64,000 nucleotides of DNA from the NCBI RefSeq assembly GCF_016545825.1, contig NC_052619.1, positions 42,251,682-42,315,681 on the forward strand, written 5' to 3'. The translations under genes and the position numbers were made by a program. Below, one piece after another: positions 12,501-24,544 of this stretch. Position 1 is the first letter of the stretch. Each line of letters opens with the position of its first letter. This DNA is from Eucalyptus grandis (taxonomy: Eukaryota; Streptophyta; Magnoliopsida; Myrtales; Myrtaceae). The notes beneath the pieces were generated by a model. It saw only the letters and a list, made by a program, of their open reading frames with translations, searched no databases and was not told the origin of the DNA.

Positions 12501-13137
12501 CTTTTTTATTTTTTTTATTTTTTTGTGCCTTTTGCAGCCATCAGATCCGATGAACTAATGACTTTGTTGAAAAAAGATCCAATGAGCAACAAGAATAAAT
12601 ACTTGTTTTATCATTCATATGACTCATCCTATGCCCCACTTTTGTCTCCCTAATTAGACCACCAATGAGATGCCTCAATTATTTGTATGGCCCTTTAACA
12701 GAAACACCCCTTTTTTCCAGCCAATTTAAGATTAAAAATTTAAAACTGAAATTTAGCCACTTTGATTTTGATACATCCCCTATTTAACAAAAAGCACTTA
12801 CCAAAACGATGTTTGGTTGCAGATTGGAATGGACCAAATCGAATCGGCCACATTAACCGATTGCACCCGTGGTCTGCTTCAGTTTGGACCATGTGATCAG
12901 CCGTTGGCCCAGCTGGGAAAAGTGAGAAATGGTACTGGAAGTTGGGTGAGTACAAAGGGGTCAAAGTGCACCCAATTCGACCAAAAGTCATTCATGACCC
13001 AAATATTTTCCTATGAATAGTCATTTTTCTTTTGATATTTATTACTATAGTTCTCCAATCACCAATTAAAAGCATTCATTTCAATCTTTTTGTCACTTTA
13101 ACCAACATTCTGCAGCATTCATGCCTCTGAGAGAGAG

Positions 13138-13173
<36 letters not shown>

Positions 13174-13564
13174 GAGCATCAAACCATATACCCACCTCAA
13201 GAGGTGCCGATGCTATTAACAAACGAAACGGTACCACTCTTTGCTTTACAGTCCCACACAAAAACATAAAGCAATCAAATTTGTGCTCTCAGTTTATGCC
13301 ATATACTGGAGATAAAGATGCTGCGGAAAGTAGATTACAAGAGCACGAGCTGATTTACGGGTTGGACAAGTACACTGATGCAGTAAACTCATTATCAACT
13401 GTCTGTACTACAATCATGCTCCTCCTTCATGTTTCTCGAATGACCTATAAGCTCTAAGCAATATCAACCCGTCAACCTTCAAGAAAACTTGCATATGTGT
13501 ACCAACTCAAAACCTCAACGTAATAACGATCACTGTACCTGCTCGATATAGGCAAGCTTCACAG
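9561..13564. other. Gene-free interval between SINE and ankyrin-RING gene
   Basis: No supported coding gene. A (GA)n microsatellite lies at 13129-13171. The last few hundred bases (about 13280-13564) are probably the 3' UTR of the ankyrin-RING gene. Short ORFs lack recognisable domains. Confidence 0.4.
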
Positions 13565-16500
13565 TCAAACAGCATATAGCCTTATGACTTGGTTGATCTT
13601 GGTACGACAAACTGGGCACCCGGTTTTCTTGGCTTGGATCTTTTCCAAGCAAGACATACAGCCGGCCATGTGCCCACATGGCACGCAAGCTCCCTGAACG
13701 GGAGCATCCAAACAAACCACACAGCATGTCTCTTCGCTTCCTTCTTCTTTGCTCCCACTAGAGCCAACAGGTGGTGAGTCATTGATTACTGGGGTGGACA
13801 TATCAATCGGACTCAGGTCAATGGATGGATATTGAATTGGGGCGTCCTCTACAACCTCAGTATTTGCCGGAGGGGCTGATGGAGCAGGCATGGAGTTCTC
13901 ACTGACACCTACAACATTTTGAGGTGGCATGGCAATAGGAGCAATTCCATTGCTTGGACCACAGCTATCCTTGGATGGAGGCGGCACAGCTGCCGCACTC
14001 AAATCACTGTGACTCGTAACTTCTGCAGAATCACTCCAGCTGGTGGATGCGCTCGTCCCGACACCTTGCTGAGTAGGAAAAGGTGGTGGCACATCCTGCA
14101 TAGCTGACTGGATGGAGGCGTTGATTGCCATTGCTAATTCTAGATCTTCTCCAGCAGGAGGTGCAGTTGCCTGCACTGGTGGCTGTGCAGGTCGCAAAAA
14201 TGCTGGCTGCGTGACCTGAAACATTTGTAGTTTCAACATAAAATGTATCTTATAAATAGAAAGTCCTTGAAAAACATATAGCCTTCAAATTGTCTTAATT
14301 TAAGTTCTATCTCGTGATTAAATACTAGCATTCCATAACGTGGAACTATACCTCAACACAAAAATTCCTGAAAGTTGAATGACCAAACCGTTTTCCCATT
14401 GAAAGATATCAAATGCATGAATGCTATTCATAATTACCGCACAATTTTGTGAGCAAGGCGTGTTGAAACTTGACAACATAAGTAACACTAAAAAGACTCA
14501 TGCACAGACTAACATAAGAATGACCAGGGTAATTCCACCACCTAAAAGTGCAACATCCATAAGCATTTAATATTTCTAGTCAGGAACAGGATTGTTATGA
14601 ACTAATTCACTTTCTGTATTACTCATGAGTTAATCCCAAAATGAAACTAAACTGCACAATACCTGTGGAATCCCTTTGCATGCGTCACAAAACCACTGAA
14701 GTTGCTGTCTGTCTCTTTCATTGGCAGGTGCAAATTTGAAACGGGTCTCTGAAAGAAAAAACAAAATTCAGCCTAAGTATACCTAACAAATTGAGTGCAC
14801 GGAGCATTATAATTTCTAATGTTTCACAACTCATTAAGCAAAGATGATCCTCGAACATTTCCCTATCTAAATGGGCGACTAGAGGCTGGGCGGCGCGGGT
14901 CATCAAAGTTACACAATATTCTAGCAAAACTCTAATGGGCTCTAACTCCTCAGTTCTACAAAATTTGAAGCTTTCTTTTAATTGTAAAAAAATAAGCAAT
15001 TACTATACTTACGCCTATCTGTTCGTGGCCTATACCTCCTGCATCTCCGCCTCCTGCCCCTCCTTGGGACTTTGATTTACATAGAGCCCGATTAAACTCA
15101 TACTCTACAGATTTATATGTCAAAAATAAATCTGAAAATAAGATGCAGGTGCAAGTTTTTACTTGAAGTATTGTCGACAATTGTCACTGAAGGATCAGAA
15201 TGGTGGAATTTAGGTTCCTCTAAGTTGGCCTTCCACAGTGCAACAATTGCCCGAGGTTGAGCATCCTGCACATTACAGATAGTGCTGAATCAGCAGATAC
15301 ACTTGATGGTCATCATTATAGACACAAGCAGACAAGACTTAAGCCACATAATTATAAGGGGAGAAGAGACAACTGACACTTAGAGAAAATCAGATTTAAC
15401 TAATGTAGTCCGAAACCCAAAAGGAAAGGAAAGTAAGGGGCAAGGGTGTCAAAAGGCCAAAGAGGCTCATAAGGTTCCAGACAACTCTATCAGACAACCC
15501 AGACAGATTGCCATTTGAAGTGAATGATTTGGAGAATACAAGCGCAGGTAAGATTCTCATCCCAGAGCTACTTTGCCAAGTGCTTCTTCCCCTGACCTAT
15601 CACGAGAATGTCATGGGGAAAATCGATGCTATAGAAGGCCTTCTCTTACCCTAATCCTGCAATAATTATAACAATTGCTTGTACAGGTTCCTTCAGGAGC
15701 CAAACTACAGACTCAACCACAATCCAATGAGATACATGGAAATCATAATGCATGATAGGCCATGAGGTTGTATGCATACTCTTGGGTGTCAAAGATGCTG
15801 GGTCTGATGACATTTGTTATTAATAACATCTGTTACCATAGGAAAAGTAAGGATTAGGAAATACGTTGTTGGACATATGCCTGATAGTCTGCTATGGAAG
15901 GGAAGGGGAAGAAAATCTGAGAACGGCGAAATTACACCAGGAAGAGCCACCTCATCCTATTTAACATCAAGTGGACACCGCATACACTAAAGGTCTGCAG
16001 GTATAATCACTCAATCGGATAGGAGATTTGTGCCTGAAGCAGCATCAGTTTATGGACTCTAAACAGAAGAATTATGAGAGCTCACGCAATAATATAGCAG
16101 GAGAAAAACAATAGTATATACTTTTTAAACCAAGATAATAAACAGAAACCAGAAACAAACAAATAGTTCAAAAAACTATCATAGGTGAAGTTGAAAACCA
16201 GCTTGGTAACATTGGGGGTAACAAAGGAATGGTACCTGCATACTAGGATATATTGCCAATTCCAACTTGTATGGCTTTGCGGGATTTCGAGAACCACACG
16301 GGTAAATGACCACCCACCTGAAAAAAAGAAGTAAATTAAGAAAAAAAAATCAGGGAATTAGAGAAGCAGCTGGCAATACTTTCAAAGAATCCATCTGTTT
16401 TGCCAACAGAGAGAAGGCACGGCTACAAGAGATAAGTGTATCAAAATAAAGCATAACACAACGGTTGCCGACGAAAGTAAAAAACTAAAACTAGAATACC

Positions 16501-17719
16501 CACACTTTTCTTGAAAGCAACTGAGGAGCAAGTACTTCCAGAAACCCAAGACCATAAAACTCCCGTAACAAACCAGAGAATAAAGCCATGTGACCCTAAA
16601 AGCATCAAAAGTTAGAAAAGTCAATCTAATCCATTAAGATTTCCCATACTGATGGGATACAATTCTGTTTTATCCACAAGAGATACCTCAAATGTACGAA
16701 CAACATTAGTGTATCCTTTAGCTCTGGCCACATCAAGCGGAGTTTGACAATCATCATTTATCACCAGTGCATTTGCTGAAGGATCAAATCATGCGTATTC
16801 ATTACATAAGCTATACAGCAGAAAGCTGCGTAAAAACTTCAATTAGCATAGTGTAAACTACTAGTATAAGAATTATTGACACAGACCTCCGTGAGAAAGA
16901 AGTAACTTCACAGTATGCTCGAGGCCCCTCTTAGCTGCATGATGCAAGGGAGTGCCACCATTGCGACCTTCATTAAATTGCCACGTTTAGAATCAAAATA
17001 TGGATATATGAACAGATAAATTATAACAATAGACGCAACGCAAGACTTAACACATGCAGAGAGAGCATGATGAGTGAATATGATAAATGTCATGGTTCAA
17101 ATGACGGTTCAGCATGTTAAATCAAACAAACTAAGCCCAATTTGAGCCAAAAGGAGAGCTATTACTGGAAGCAACCGAGATATCACTCCACATGATTCTA
17201 AACTAGCTCCTACAAGAAACTCAGCCTAAAACACATCCTTTCTAGAACAATTTAGCATCTTGAACCGCATTGTATGGATTCAAATTGTGCACAACAACAA
17301 AAGAACAGCACATAACCCACTGCACTGAATCAAGAAAATGGTACCGGGCCGGTATGCATTGACGTTGGCACCCAATTCGATCAAAGTCTTGGCGACATTA
17401 TACAGCTCCGCATTCATACAAGCAACGATCAAAGGCGTCTTCCCTTCTTTGTCCATCCACTGCACCGACAAAAACCACCCAAAAAATGATCCCATCACAA
17501 CAAAATTACAAGGAAAAAAAAAAAAAACAGAGACAATCTAAACGCTACCCAAAAACAACCGTGATTCGACATGAAAGCCCAAATTCAGAGAAAAGATGCT
17601 CAGAACAAGAAATTTACCTCGAGGCCCGCGCCTTCTCTGCAGAGGGATTTGATTCCTTCGACGTTGCCATAGCTGACCTGCTGGTACAGCAATTCGCCCT
17701 TGGATTGCTGCTGACCCAT
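13565..17719 (-). CDS. XBAT35: Ankyrin-repeat RING-C3HC4 E3 ubiquitin ligase, XBAT34/35 type
   Basis: Ten minus-strand exons: 17618-17719, 17345-17459, 16887-16967, 16687-16775, 16504-16595, 16236-16317, 15163-15265, 15013-15069 (cassette), 14663-14748, 13565-14215. All junctions are GT..AG and in phase, giving 485 aa, or 466 aa without the cassette. The protein begins MGQQQSK, a good N-myristoylation signal. Ankyrin repeats occupy about residues 35-150 (GKTPLIVACMNAELYN, AGTPLHHAAKRGLEHTVKLL-type units). A conserved middle domain (LLSRKVWVVIYPCGSRNP...) and a Pro/Ser-rich linker follow, then a C-terminal C3HC4 RING with C434, C437, C449, H451, C455, C458, C469 and C472. The length fits Arabidopsis XBAT35. 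Family members ubiquitinate targets in ethylene and cell-death signalling; the substrate here is unknown. The exon 5 donor (GTGGGT) was chosen because it alone keeps the KVWVV frame. Confidence 0.92.
15013..15069 (-). other. Arginine-rich (NLS) cassette exon 8 of the XBAT-type gene
   Basis: A 57-nt segment between a CAAAG acceptor and a GTAAGT donor, lying between exon 7 and exon 9. In the phase left by exon 7 it encodes about IPRRGRRRRCRRYRPRTDR and then joins exon 9 to read QTRFKFAP. Omitting it gives SKTRFKFAP, also in frame. In Arabidopsis XBAT35 the alternatively spliced exon at this place likewise starts with Ile-Pro and is basic, controlling nuclear localisation (family knowledge, recalled). 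Confidence 0.8.
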
Positions 17720-18300
17720 TTCCTTCCGACGCCCACCACAAAAATCCAACACCGACACGAATTACCCTTCTTCAGATTTCGATTCAGCAACAGAAAATAA
17801 CGACGAAAAATCGGGCCTTCCTCCCTGAAGCCGAAGGTACAGCGCGAAAGGCACCCGATTCTCTGCTTTCCTTCAAATGGGTCCCCCCCAGAAAAAACCA
17901 AGAAAATCAGCAATTCGCCATCCAGTGAATTAGCCCAGCACCCCCCAAAAAGCGTTGAGCTTTATGCTGATAAGCTCTTCCAGAGGGCATAAAGCAAAGT
18001 CTAAATGAAAAACCAAAAACAATTTTTTTTGTTTTGGACCAAAGAATGGAGGAAAATGAAAAATAAAATGATTTGAGTGATGGATGGATTTTACTTAGCG
18101 ATGAAGGTTTCAATGGATGGTCTAGAAACTGAGAAACGCCCCTGCGGAAGAGGAGAGAGGGAGGAGAGGATTCCAAGAAATTCCTGCCATCGACAATTTG
18201 ACATTGATTTTTTTTTCTTCTAATTTTAATATTATTTTGTTGGGATTTGTTTGGTATAGTTGAGAAACCGGTGAACATTTAATTTCATACACTTAAGTTC
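17720..18300 (-). promoter_or_regulatory. 5' UTR and promoter region of the ankyrin-RING gene
   Basis: Sequence upstream of the start codon at 17719. It has pyrimidine-rich stretches and no TATA box I can place with confidence. ORFs here overlap in several frames and carry no domain, so they are taken as UTR and flank. Confidence 0.35.
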
Positions 18301-18739
18301 GACATCTGTTTCTCGTACAGACAAGGATATTATACATGATATTTTAAATCATTGCCTTCATGGGATAGATTACCACTTAAAAAATAAAGTAAAACCCTTT
18401 GGTTACGAGATCTTTAAATCATCCAGTAAGGAAAGAAATTATTGACAAGGCTACACAATCGAGAGAGACGGTATAAACAACTGTGGAAAAGAGAAAACGT
18501 TTCGAAATTTGAAATCTTCTTGGGAAGATTATTGTAGATCAGAAAAAAAATCAGAATTTTTATATCGAAAACGTGGGAGGTAAAATAAATATACGCATTC
18601 GTTCATAAACACAGTGTTTGTAAAAAGGCTTTATTAAATAATTAATAACATTTGGAGAAAACAAAAACTATTGAGATAGGTTAAATTGAGAGTTTCTCTT
18701 TGCTTTACATAACAATAGAGATAAGCATTATTGAGTCTT

Positions 18740-20275
18740 GTTAATAAGTACCCAACACTTATAGTACATTTGTTTCTTGTAAAATCAACAATGTATAAAA
18801 TACTTTTCTAAAATGATTGTATGTATCACTAAAATAAATAATCAGTCAACATGAAATATATTCACCATCAATAAGAATTTGTGAGGCAATGATTTTCTTT
18901 TCAAAATAGTTGATGATCCCAAGGAAAAAAACACACCCTAAGCAAAGAATATTTCGTTTCTAATGCAATGATTTGACATAATGCAAAAAAGACAAAACAC
19001 TCATTAATAAAATCCCAACCACAATAGAATCAAATCGATAGTCCATAATCAATATGCATCGAGACAACATAATTACTTGACAATGAAAATTGTGAATTTC
19101 TATATGAAGAGTTAATTTAAATTCAAACAAAGGACCTCAAGTCGATTTATATATGGTATTATATCTAGTTTGAAATCACAATATTTTGCTAATAAATCAT
19201 TAACGTGAAAAGATCGGAGGAGACTAATTTATCAGTTTCATTTCGTTTAGCGTGCTTTGACAATTTCTTCATCTTTGACGCGCTTTCTAAAAAGAATGAT
19301 TTGTATTTTTTATTAAAATGGATCGGCTGAAAACTATTTTCATCATTGGTGAAAAAGTATAGACAATTCTTGATGAGTAGAGAAACATACTTTTCCCAAA
19401 CAACATTACAAACAATTATTTTTAATAAAAGATTTTCCAAATCACATTCGTGGGTCGTCGGAAGCATCATCAAGCTTAAAATATAAAACTCTTCAGCGTC
19501 AACTCAAGTATACTCGACAATTACGAGGAACCTCATGCTATGCACGAGCTTTATGGATTTGAAAAGTCTACAACATCCTCTCAGATTCAGTGATCACAAC
19601 ATATTTAACAAACGAAATCTCAGAATTATATTATAACTATCAGAATTCGGGCACTACTTATACGTCTCTTCGTTAGGCTTTCATGTATTCGAAAATATAG
19701 AAGGAAAACGAAAAAGAATGATTACCGTGCTGAAAGCTTCATTTGAACCCGCGTGGACGTCATCTCCCCAATCATTTTTCTTTTGCCTACTCAAGGAAGG
19801 AATAGGCAACTTGCGTTATGTTCACACCAAAGCAATTATACACCAAACACAACGCTCTTGATTGGAAGTTGCCTGGGTCTATCTATCTCCACCTGAAATC
19901 GACTAGAGATGGATAAGATCCAGGCATGACCAGGTCCTGCATGCTACACCCTTCGCCTCAGTCAATCTCAAGACAACCACGACTGCGGCGAGGGACGATG
20001 CGCCCTATCCACGGTCATTCGACCCTAACAAGGGCAGCTTTGCCCTTGTGCTTGCAATTCTTGGGTCTCTCGGGCTTCCATGGTGGAGGCCCAACAACGA
20101 CTATACCTTGTGGAAAACTGACCCAACAAATCACCGCCGGGGCCTCCTGCTTTAATCGCTAACAACGCAGGATTTCGAACCGTTAGACCTCCATCGCTGG
20201 AGGAGAGATCTCAATCCCACAGGTGGGTGTAATTCTCTCTCTTTTACACACAAACAAACCAATAAAGATACACAA
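18740..20275 (+). repeat. Direct duplication, left copy
   Basis: About 1.5 kb homologous, in the same order and orientation, to 24545-26640. Shared landmarks include a TTCACCATCAATAA tract, CAGTTTCATTTCGTTTAGC, GGCAACTTGCGTTATGTTCAC, GGAAGTTGCCTGGGTC and GGGCAGCTTTGCCCTTG. Compared with the right copy it carries an extra stretch of about 170 bp (about 20050-20225) and lacks about 640 bp found at about 25195-25835. No coding sequence is recognised; orientation is nominal. Confidence 0.7.
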
Positions 20276-21792
20276 GAGAACAAAGTATCCTTCCTAGCAA
20301 CTCTCCCTTTGTCCGCTCATTCCCTTTGCAAACGTAGTCCTCTCCGACTCACTTCCTCCGATGTTGACACATGAATTTCCCCCAACGACTAAAAGTCAGA
20401 AAGTTTGAGAATCGAATCCCAATTGCAATGAGACTTGTTTCTTGACCAAAAAAATTAGCTAGGCATTCTTAATATCTCAATTACATATATTTTTGAATTT
20501 AGCATAGGCATGTAGAATTAGCCAGTTAGATTTTAAATTTTCATAAAATTGGCCCCGAGATTGATTTTCTTGATTAAACCGAAGAATTTGACCTTTGACC
20601 GGAAAAGATAAATAAAAATTAAAAAATTAGAATTTCATTAGTTTCTAATATATTTTACACATTCAATTTAAGGATTATGAAATTCAAGTACATCGGATCC
20701 GTTTAAAAAAAACTTTCAACCTTAAGAGCCAATCGACCATTTAGAGCACAACACTTGGCACCCCATGATCTATTCATTCAAGTTCACACTTTATTCGAAC
20801 TTGCTAGATTTGCTGGTTTCTGTTCTCTGATCATTGTAAGGATGTTTATAAATCAAATGAAAAGTAATCTTCTCTGGTTACCTTGCTGTAGAGGTGATCT
20901 AGTCTATGCGAGTTGGGTTTTTTTTCTTGCAAGTTCAGCACCAATGGATTTTTGCATTAGCCCATCCTAAGAAATCAGATTGGCATCGAATTTCCATTCT
21001 GAAGATTTGATATGTCTGGGGCTTTTTGTGGAACGTGGAAACAAAATGTGGAAAATGGCGGAGCAAATTATACCGACCGTGACCGATGGCTTTCCCATTG
21101 GCAAAATGGCATCGTCCAGCCGGTTTAACTAGTGTGAACAAGTGTCATTTTCCTCGAAGTTTTATACTTGGATGAATATATATATATATATAGTCATCAT
21201 CAGCTGTCGGTTTTTTATTTTCTAAACCATAGGTTTTAGCACACCAATCTTGGGACTGGAAGAACTAATCTGTTTGATTGATAATTTTGTCAAGGGATGC
21301 ATGCGGTATGAGGAGAGAGAGAACCAATGTCGACTTGCGCTGTCAACATTCTCAGCTCTTTCCTGTTCGAAATGTCAAGATTATCAGCCGGCAAAGTACT
21401 CAATTTTGAATTCTACTGATTCTGAGATAGGAATAATCCCTAACGAGACCCAACTGGCGAAGTACTCGATGTCCCCCATGGCGAAATTTCATCCTGTCAT
21501 CCATTTTTAAATCAGTCTACGAGTCACAAGATTCATTAAATACTCTCTCGTCTCTAGCAATGGGCTCTTACCCGCCTTGCGTGAAACGGTTCCTTCCTAA
21601 ATCTGGTCGTGCGCGCCTAAGTTCTAACGAAACCAACGTTTCATACCCGTCATTTCATCTTTGCATATTCCAATTGTCACGAGATATGGGTAATTAATTG
21701 GTGAAACCGCGAAATAATTACCCGGCAATATCATTGACAATTGATACATAAATAACATTATCCCTAGTTGGGACAGATTCCTTTGATATTTC
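20276..21792. other. Gene-free interval
   Basis: AT-rich, with a short (TA)n stretch near 21177-21192. No supported gene or RNA. The ORFs at 20755-20970 and 21250-21510 have no domain features. Confidence 0.4.
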
Positions 21793-22783
21793 GGTCCGCA
21801 TGGTAACGTTTCTGTTTCTCTTAATTTCTAGTATTTTGTTCTTCGAAACAAAAAAAAGAATAGAAATCTGTTTGGTAAAACTTTTATTTTCGAGAATAGA
21901 TTTGAAACAAAAAAAAAAAAAAAAAAAAGTAGTTTCTTGTTCTGGGAACAATTTTAGAAATAAATCAATTTTTTCTTTTTTTTTTCTTTTGTTTTTCTTG
22001 CTTGTTGTGGCCTTGGGTGGTCGCTTGCCAACCGGCGGCCACCTCTGGCCGACCATGGCCACTATCGATCGACCACCAGCCGTCGCCGATCGTTGCCCGT
22101 CTGTCGGCCGACCGTTGACCGTCGCCCCACCAGTGGCGCCATCGCCGTCTGATCATCATTGCTACCATCCACAGCCCACCGGCCACCCTCGACCTTTGAT
22201 GACTACCACTGACCGCCATTGCCGTTGTCGCAAGATCGCCGGCCGGTTGTCGTCGTCGCCCCCGACCGTCATGGCCGTGGCCGCCGCCCACCACCGCTTG
22301 TCGCGTGTTGCCACCGCCGCTGCCCGAGGCCGCCTCTCACCGCTCGTCGCGGCCGCTCGCCGACCGTCGTGCCGTCGATCGCCGCCGCACGATCGTCACC
22401 GCCCCATCGACCGTCGCCTCTTGTGGCGCCCGTCCGCCTTCGGTGGCTGGTGGGCTATGGGCGACGATCGTGCGGCGGCGATTGGTGACGACGATTGGCT
22501 GGCAGCGGTCCTGATCGGTGGTGGCGGTGAACGGTGGCAACGGGTGATGGGCGTGGTGGGTGGTGTCAGTGGTCCGTGAGCAAAAATAAAAAATAAATAA
22601 ATACAAAAATTAAAAATCATACCAAACGTATTTATATTTTTTTTTCTATTTCAAGAATAGAAATTTTGTGTGGTTATCAAACACCTTATTTTACTAAAAA
22701 ATTATTCTCCAAAGTAGAAATAGAAAAAAATTATTTCTGAAAAGAAACTGTTCCCCGGCAAGAAATTGCTACCACGCGCACCT
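21793..22783. mobile_element. PIF/Harbinger-like non-autonomous element, copy B
   Basis: 991 bp flanked by TTC on both sides (21790-21792, 22784-22786), with inverted ends GGTCCGCATGGTAAC / GGTGCGCGTGGTAGC. The arms match copies A, C and D (for example the right arm, reverse-complemented, reads GTTTGATAACCACACAAAATTTCTATTCTTGAAATAG). The core at about 22010-22580 is very GC-rich with many CCG/GCC/CGATCG motifs. Overlapping ORFs of up to 259 codons on both strands are products of composition, not genes. Confidence 0.75.
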
Positions 22784-23870
22784 TCATCTATTGCGCACTT
22801 TACTGCATTAATACATCACCTATTTCTCGTGTCTATAGTTCGCAATTGAACTTCAGTGCAGCAGAATTTCCTTGAGTTCATGGAATCCAGCAAAATCTCT
22901 GCATTTCCCCACTAGACTTCGTGCAAGTACCACCATTTCTCACCTCATGGAGCGTTCAATCACTAGTACGTGACTGTGTTCCCTACCTAGTCAAGCCAAC
23001 ATGTTGACCTGACACCCTCTGTTCAATCACTTGGTATGATACCATCTCTTCTGAAAAAACCCCGTGCATTAGATGACAGCAACCATATTAGTAGCATAAT
23101 CCATATTCATGACACTCTTTAGATGAAAATTATACTTCGGACGTATCAAGAAAATTAATCCAGATACTTCGCCTTTGCTCACAGTGCTTGAATGATTGGG
23201 TTATAATTGTTTCTATAGTACAACTGTACGAGTAAGATTGCTAGTTGTAATTAATTTTCCCAACATGCAATATGAGGTTACCGTTATAGTTCAAATGTGT
23301 TTCTTGCAAATGAGAAAACAAGATATTTGGATATTTGGAGTATTTGTATTTAAGTTTCAGGCGTATTCTCGTCCATAGGAGTAACCTAGTTCGTGGGTGC
23401 AACATCAATAAATTCTCACATGTGCAGAGTTACACAAACCATTTCATCTATGTTTAATTTGACAGACAAGAAAGTATATCATATCACAGGGTTATTTTAA
23501 TGAGGTATCATTGCTCCTTCAGAGCGTACGTGCGAAAAAGATATTTCAGTTCCCTCTCTAAACCACTATCACCCCAGCATTTACTTGAACGCAGCCCTGG
23601 ACTGGAATTGCTGCAGCAAAATGCTACCTATGGTCACTGCAAGATCCATGGCGCTTTAAACAGTTGTTAAGCGTGGCAGCATCCTCAGTCGCAAAATAAC
23701 CTTCTTCGTATCCGCTGTTTGGCAAAGCAACTTCCACACTAAAACTTCACCAAAGCATCATCATCGCCACATCCAGCAATTGTCCATGTAACCTTCATAT
23801 GCTGTGTTCCATCCAAGAAAATTTTACAGTCTCTCAACTTAGACCACCTCCATCCATCTCCCACTTCATA
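22784..23870. other. Interval with a possible decayed coding remnant
   Basis: No intact gene. At about 23600-23830 the minus strand has one stretch with codon-like composition (includes LPNSGYEEGYFATEDAATL) broken by stops in every frame. I do not recognise the protein. Confidence 0.3.
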
Positions 23871-23871
23871 A

Positions 23872-24350
23872 TAGGGGTGAGCATCGTATCAGGATAAAGC
23901 TTGAAACTTGAAAACCAGATCGATGGGAACCTGTTTGATTCCAATTTCCAAGTTCCAAGGTATGTAGGCTTGGTGGAATCTGAAATCTAGAATCCGAAAC
24001 AAGTCTTTGTGTTTTTATTTTATTTTATTTATGTCTTTGTGCAATCTTGTGGCATTCCATAATATTTAATGATGAATCATTAGTCTAAGCTTCCATTTTA
24101 TGATTGTAACTTTTATTTTATTATGTTTAAATATAAGTTATGGTCAATAAATTGTAACATTAAGTGGTGATAATTAAAGATGATAATTCACTATAATTGT
24201 TCAATTAATAATATGGGTGGAACCTTGAACCAATCCTGAAATTTGTAATAGGGTAGGTTCCTATTTCTAAAAAATGAGAAATTTATTCCAACGAGTAAAT
24301 TTCAGATTCCAAGTGAAACCTATACGCAACTTAGATCTATTCACCCTAAT
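23872..24350. mobile_element. hAT-like element remnant
   Basis: The left end TAGGGGTGAGCATCG and the right end, reverse complement TTAGGGTGAATAGATC, resemble the termini of the element at 7386-8102. The interior repeats CCAATTTCCAAGTTCC / CAGATTCCAAGTGAAACC-type motifs near both ends. No clear 8-bp duplication, so the limits are approximate. Confidence 0.45.
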
Positions 24351-24544
24351 ACCTATTCCAAATGAAGGCGTAGCGCAATGGACCTTCCTAAACCCTCTGG
24401 TGACACCTAAGACGTGTCTAAATTATAGATATCAGAACTTTACCACTGCTGCTGAAGCGCTTGTTGCCTAATGGTCACTGCTTCCCGATGAAATGCACAA
24501 GAATCATCTCTCGCCTGGTTGACCCTATCATGCATGAATTCGTG

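Noticed and set aside
15070..15180. Alternative reading of the cassette exon as a Gly-rich peptide (QGGAGGGDAGG) with an earlier acceptor
   Set aside because: It needs an intron of about 55 nt or less and breaks the downstream frame. The Arg-rich phase joins both neighbours correctly.
21800..22579. 259-codon plus-strand ORF
   Set aside because: It lies over the GC-rich core of transposon copy B. Equally long frames exist on both strands, and the protein is His/Arg/Pro-rich low complexity.
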